A program made the position numbers and the translations under genes. From Myxococcales bacterium (lineage in GTDB: Bacteria; Myxococcota_A; Bradymonadia; Bradymonadales; GCA-2716585), in NCBI GenBank assembly GCA_002716585.1, contig PBBL01000081.1, positions 124,001 to 188,000 of the forward strand: 64,000 bases of DNA. Reading direction: 5' to 3'. Below, in pieces: positions 61,501 to 64,000 of the stretch (position 1 is the first letter of the stretch; each line of letters starts with the position of its first letter). A model generated the notes under the pieces. The model was not told the DNA's origin. It did no database searches and was given only the letters and a program-made list of their open reading frames with translations.

Positions 61501-61683
61501 ACGCGGGAGCCGTTCCATCAGCTCGACTTCGTGGTCCGCCAGCGCCTGCGCGCCGGGTTCGCGCTCTCGTTCAAGGGGACGAACCTGCTCGACTCCAGCG
61601 TGACGATCAAGCAGGGGGACGTGGTGCAGCAGCAGTGGAGGAAGGGGCGCTCGTTCAGCCTCGGGCTGGGGTGGAGCTATTGA
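58519..61683 (+). CDS. TonB-dependent outer-membrane receptor with two N-terminal carboxypeptidase-like domains
   Basis: A 1054-residue receptor with signal peptide about 1-29. Two CarboxypepD_reg-like beta-sandwich domains follow (about 38-130, LRVIVFDAERTGPAAGV; and about 150-230, GRLTGRVTLEKKGTPIVGA). The plug domain contains GASDAASALSRVTGVTIVDG and GLGDRYSSTLLDGATLP. The long beta-barrel ends RSFSLGLGWSY with a terminal aromatic residue, as outer-membrane proteins do. It imports a ligand too large for porins, driven by the TonB proteins in this operon. The ligand cannot be read from sequence. Last gene of the operon. Confidence 0.94.
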   Translation: MPTRLLQRLVIAAWLSSLAPMVFAEAVHAQPTSPERKTQPGELRVIVFDAERTGPAAGVRIIISGVSGGSVTNPDGAATLVLPVGTYDVELGGGAGFPWVQLRGVPIEPRAVTEVVATLRRDGLPPRVDVEAGRAMVLVAPEVDANAPKGRLTGRVTLEKKGTPIVGARVFVRGQPVEATTDRSGRFELELPIGAHDLTVIAPEYATASLSQVEVTEEEVAEVQLEMAPVAVELEEYVVLVPRIEGSSTALLEERRESGVVSDMLGAEEMSKTGASDAASALSRVTGVTIVDGKFVFVRGLGDRYSSTLLDGATLPSPEPERRVVPLDLFPTGVLESVVIQKTYSPDMPGEFGGGVVDLRTRGIPGAFVFNVSLSGGVTTGTTLASGLSSPGGSTDWLGFDDGTRALPSEIEAAASECELVLANRFSDCGFTPQELEGFGESLPNTWETTRETLPPNFGLGVTVGDRFEFTDKLSAGFLFGGNYGNAWSRTDRAFNRYLFPEGGEPVSADSYDIEFVENEITLGGLLTAGVDYGEDHKLRLTSLLARITTNSNQLRDGFDDDVMAPVRLTRRRWVERELLHNQLRGEHVLESVGGLGVNWHVAYSQADLSEPDRRDDRYDFEAGDEEGEGVYLLPVRPDSNQRLFGALQDVNQDARLELVIPYAWWDDLEGDVKVGASTIFRDRDVSVRRFNYTGGPPGSERGRPPEELFTDALIGPDEGQFQLSEFSRDNDSYVAELTILGAWMMVDAPLTPSLRLIGGARVEQADQRVASYPPLDREEPTEESELSHLDVMPAATLSWSFLDGMIARASVARTVSRPSFRELSEALFVDINGQFFRGNAELERGQITHYDLRWEWYPSELESVTLAAFYKDFDQPVEQILEASTENTITFVNIDSARNYGLELDLRRTLGFIDEELVDFFIAANATLVTSSVTLPEGGLQTNDERPLQGQSPYVFNVQAGYDDVDRGTSVIALYNVAGPRIESAGSNNAPDSTREPFHQLDFVVRQRLRAGFALSFKGTNLLDSSVTIKQGDVVQQQWRKGRSFSLGLGWSY

Positions 61684-61705
61684 CAGGGCGTCGTGGCGCC
61701 GCGTA

Positions 61706-61734
61706 TTGACAGCCTACGGAGCCGCCACTTAAGG
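61706..61734 (+). promoter_or_regulatory. Candidate promoter for the sigma-like gene
   Basis: TTGACA at 61706-61711 is a perfect -35. At the right distance only a poor -10 (TTAAGG at 61729-61734, after 17 bases) is present. It lies between the receptor gene and the sigma-like gene. Confidence 0.4.
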
Positions 61735-61790
61735 TGGGGGCGTCTGTTGCAAGGTCATCTATCATCCATCCTTCAAGGACGAGGGTCGGT

Positions 61791-62234
<444 letters not shown>

Positions 62235-62273
62235 AGCCCTCCGACAACCTGCACCCCCATCACCCCATCCAGG

Positions 62274-64000
62274 TCAGGGCGCGAGCGTCTCCTCGGCCTC
62301 GGAGGTCAACTCCTCGCTGGGCTTGTGTCCGGGGAAGTAGAGCACGAACGGGTACGCGTCCATGTACTGCTCGCGGCTGATGAACCGCCGCTCGTAGAGC
62401 TTGCGCATCGTGTTCGAGATGCGCTTGTGCCACCACCCCCCGGTCGGCGTGTGCCCGACCTTCTTGACGCCGACGCCGTTGAGCGGTGACGGCTTGATGG
62501 CGGCGAGGAACACCCCTTCGAGCGGGGTGAGCTGGTGGGGCGGCTTGCCGAAGTAGAACCACGACGCCTTGACGATGCCGTAGAGGTTCGGGCCGAACTC
62601 GATGCAGTTCATGTACAGCTCGATGATCCGATCCTTGGTGACCACGTCGCCCATCCGCCAGACGATGAAGGCCTCCTCGAGCTTGCGGCTGAGGGTCTTC
62701 TGCCGGGTCATGAACAGGTTCTTGACGAGCTGCTGCTCGATGGACGAGCCACCGTACACGTAGCGCATCCGATCGAAGTTGAGGCGGATGGCGCGCCGCA
62801 TCAGGCTCACGGAGAAGCCCGGGTTGCTGTAGAAGGCGCTCTCCTCGGTGATGTACATCGAGGCCGCCACGTGGCGGGGGATCTGCCACAGGCGCGCGTA
62901 ATGCCCGGAGGTCGGCCCGACGTAGATGCCGCGGCGAGTGACCCCCTCGCGGACCTCCTGACGGAAGGGCTCGTTGAGGTAGCGCGGTGAGTAGTCGCCG
63001 AGCGACTGGATCTTGCAGGAGCCCGGCAGCCCCTGGATGTCGAACTCCAACCCGTAGGGGTCGGCGAGGTCGATGTTGAGGGTCACGCTCGGCGCGAAGC
63101 TCCCGGTGGCCTTGATCTGATCCCAGAGGTGGGGGACCATCCCGCGGGGGATCGCCCCGATGGCGATGTCGCACGGGGTCTCGTCGAGCCAGAAGCGGCT
63201 GTTCCAGCGCAGCTTCTCGTCCTTGGAGCGGTAGGAGCCGAAGAGGTTCTCGATGTCACCGGCGATGTTGACCCGTGCGGTCCGCCCCTGCACCCGCGAC
63301 GGGAAGTCGAGGGCGAGGCTCTTGATCTCAAGGCGGTCGTCCTGCTCGCCGAACAGCGGCCGGTAGGAGCCGGTGAACTCGACGCCGAGCTGCTCCTGGA
63401 CGAGCCCGACCGGCGTGATCTTCGGGTGCTCGAAGGTGCCGTCTTCAACGACGAGGCGACCGTCGGCCCGAAACACCCCGGCGTGCTTCGGGGTGGGCTG
63501 ATCGAGGTCGATCCGCACCTGCCCCGACACCAGCCCACCGATCCGATCGCCGATCCGCGGGATGTACCGGGACGCGAAGGGCTGCATGGGCATCTTCTCC
63601 AGCTCTAAAATCACGTGAGGCGCCTGGGCCTGGGCCTCGACGGCGATCCGCCCTCCTCCCAGCGCGCCCCCGACGCGGTAGGCGTCTCCACGCGGCTCGG
63701 CCTCGATCTCGGTCAGGTGGATGTCCATCCGCGTCAGGTGCAGCTCGCCGTCCTGAACCCGGATGGAGCCGAGCCGGGGCACGATCTTCGCGATCGTCTC
63801 CCGGATGGAGAGCGGCGTGGGGATGGAGGGGATGGAGGGCTGCTGCTCCTCCGGCTCGATGAGGTCGATCCGGCTGTGCTCGTCGTCGTAATCGCTGCGC
63901 TCGGCGGCGGCGGGGCGGTACCCCTCGAACCTGGGCCGTTGCAGGGTCACGGTGCGCAGCTTCTTGTCGTCGGGGTGGGAGACCATGACGGAGTCCACCG
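62274..64000 (-). CDS. Biosynthetic peptidoglycan transglycosylase with AsmA-like N-part (5' end outside window)
   Basis: At least 574 residues; the frame stays open to the right edge, so the N-terminus is missing. Residues to about 330 are strand-rich repeats (GSIRVQDGELHLTRMDIHLT, SRVQGRTARVNIAGD) like AsmA/DUF3971 envelope proteins. The C-terminal part is a glycosyltransferase family 51 domain: TEESAFYSNPGFS (usual ED..F..H.G changed to EES and Asn), GGSSIEQQLVKNLFM, RKLEEAFIVWRMG and IELYMNCIEFGPNLYG. This domain polymerises lipid II glycan at the outer face of the inner membrane. No transpeptidase domain is seen. Changes in the first motif raise the question of full activity. Confidence 0.85.
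   Translation of the reverse strand, partial: VDSVMVSHPDDKKLRTVTLQRPRFEGYRPAAAERSDYDDEHSRIDLIEPEEQQPSIPSIPTPLSIRETIAKIVPRLGSIRVQDGELHLTRMDIHLTEIEAEPRGDAYRVGGALGGGRIAVEAQAQAPHVILELEKMPMQPFASRYIPRIGDRIGGLVSGQVRIDLDQPTPKHAGVFRADGRLVVEDGTFEHPKITPVGLVQEQLGVEFTGSYRPLFGEQDDRLEIKSLALDFPSRVQGRTARVNIAGDIENLFGSYRSKDEKLRWNSRFWLDETPCDIAIGAIPRGMVPHLWDQIKATGSFAPSVTLNIDLADPYGLEFDIQGLPGSCKIQSLGDYSPRYLNEPFRQEVREGVTRRGIYVGPTSGHYARLWQIPRHVAASMYITEESAFYSNPGFSVSLMRRAIRLNFDRMRYVYGGSSIEQQLVKNLFMTRQKTLSRKLEEAFIVWRMGDVVTKDRIIELYMNCIEFGPNLYGIVKASWFYFGKPPHQLTPLEGVFLAAIKPSPLNGVGVKKVGHTPTGGWWHKRISNTMRKLYERRFISREQYMDAYPFVLYFPGHKPSEELTSEAEETLAP

Overview
The window is one continuous piece of a high-GC (clearly above 60 %) Gram-negative chromosome. 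Several features point to a myxobacterium-like or bradymonad-like bacterium (Myxococcota, the former Deltaproteobacteria). These are many lipoprotein signal peptides, a lipoprotein with a low-complexity Asn/Ser/Thr linker, MYXO-CTERM-like tails (Cys, Gly-rich, one membrane helix, Arg run), a very large Ser/Thr kinase with ATPase and TPR parts, and an outer-membrane TonB system. The assignment is an inference from style; no rRNA or other phylogenetic marker was tested. I found no tRNA, rRNA, CRISPR array or insertion sequence.

Layout. 1-5.0 kb (minus): a partial lipoprotein, a two-gene ABC exporter, an Mrp-type ATPase and a thiolase. 5.3-9.0 kb (plus): glnD overlapping a xerD-like recombinase. 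9.0-12.0 kb: a lipoprotein, a DUF3152-type metalloprotease-like lipoprotein and an unknown protein. 12.0-19.1 kb (plus): a promoter with a long leader, gltB, gltD and an SDR reductase. 19.1-25.0 kb (mostly minus): a sorting-signal remnant, a small acidic protein, a VIT/VWA protein, a matrixin protease fused to a second exported protein, and a K+ channel with TrkA domains. 25.3-31.2 kb (plus): a YdcH-like small protein, the giant kinase, an arsenite methyltransferase and an HD phosphohydrolase. 31.2-44.5 kb (minus): lipoproteins, SppA, a glycosyltransferase, the two subunits of a type IIA topoisomerase, and a 1500-residue lipoprotein. 44.9-50.9 kb (plus): the PrkA / YeaH-YhbH / SpoVR stress module. 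51.2-61.7 kb (plus): a response regulator, a beta-rich lipoprotein, and a tightly overlapped DUF3450-ExbB-ExbB-ExbD-TonB-TPR-TonB-dependent receptor operon. 61.8 kb to the end: a small sigma-region-4-like protein, and a transglycosylase that runs off the window.

How the genes work together. GlnD (PII signalling) and GltBD (glutamate synthase) are both nitrogen assimilation, though separately transcribed. The 51-62 kb cluster reads as one energised outer-membrane uptake system: receptor, TonB, ExbD, two ExbB-type channel proteins, a periplasmic coiled-coil partner and a surface lipoprotein. The first two genes are set off from the rest by an intrinsic terminator. PrkA, YeaH/YhbH and SpoVR are a known co-occurring stress/stationary-phase set.

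The most striking find is inside SpoVR. A 402-residue intein (49056-50261) with intact splice-junction residues and two LAGLIDADG motifs splits the family's highly conserved Asn-Glu-Gly-Trp-Ala/Ser-Tyr-Trp-His core. It also carries a LacI-like helix-turn-helix segment. Second is the matrixin at 22311-23693. One reading frame holds a complete protease with a sorting tail, then immediately a new signal-peptide-like segment and a second exported domain.
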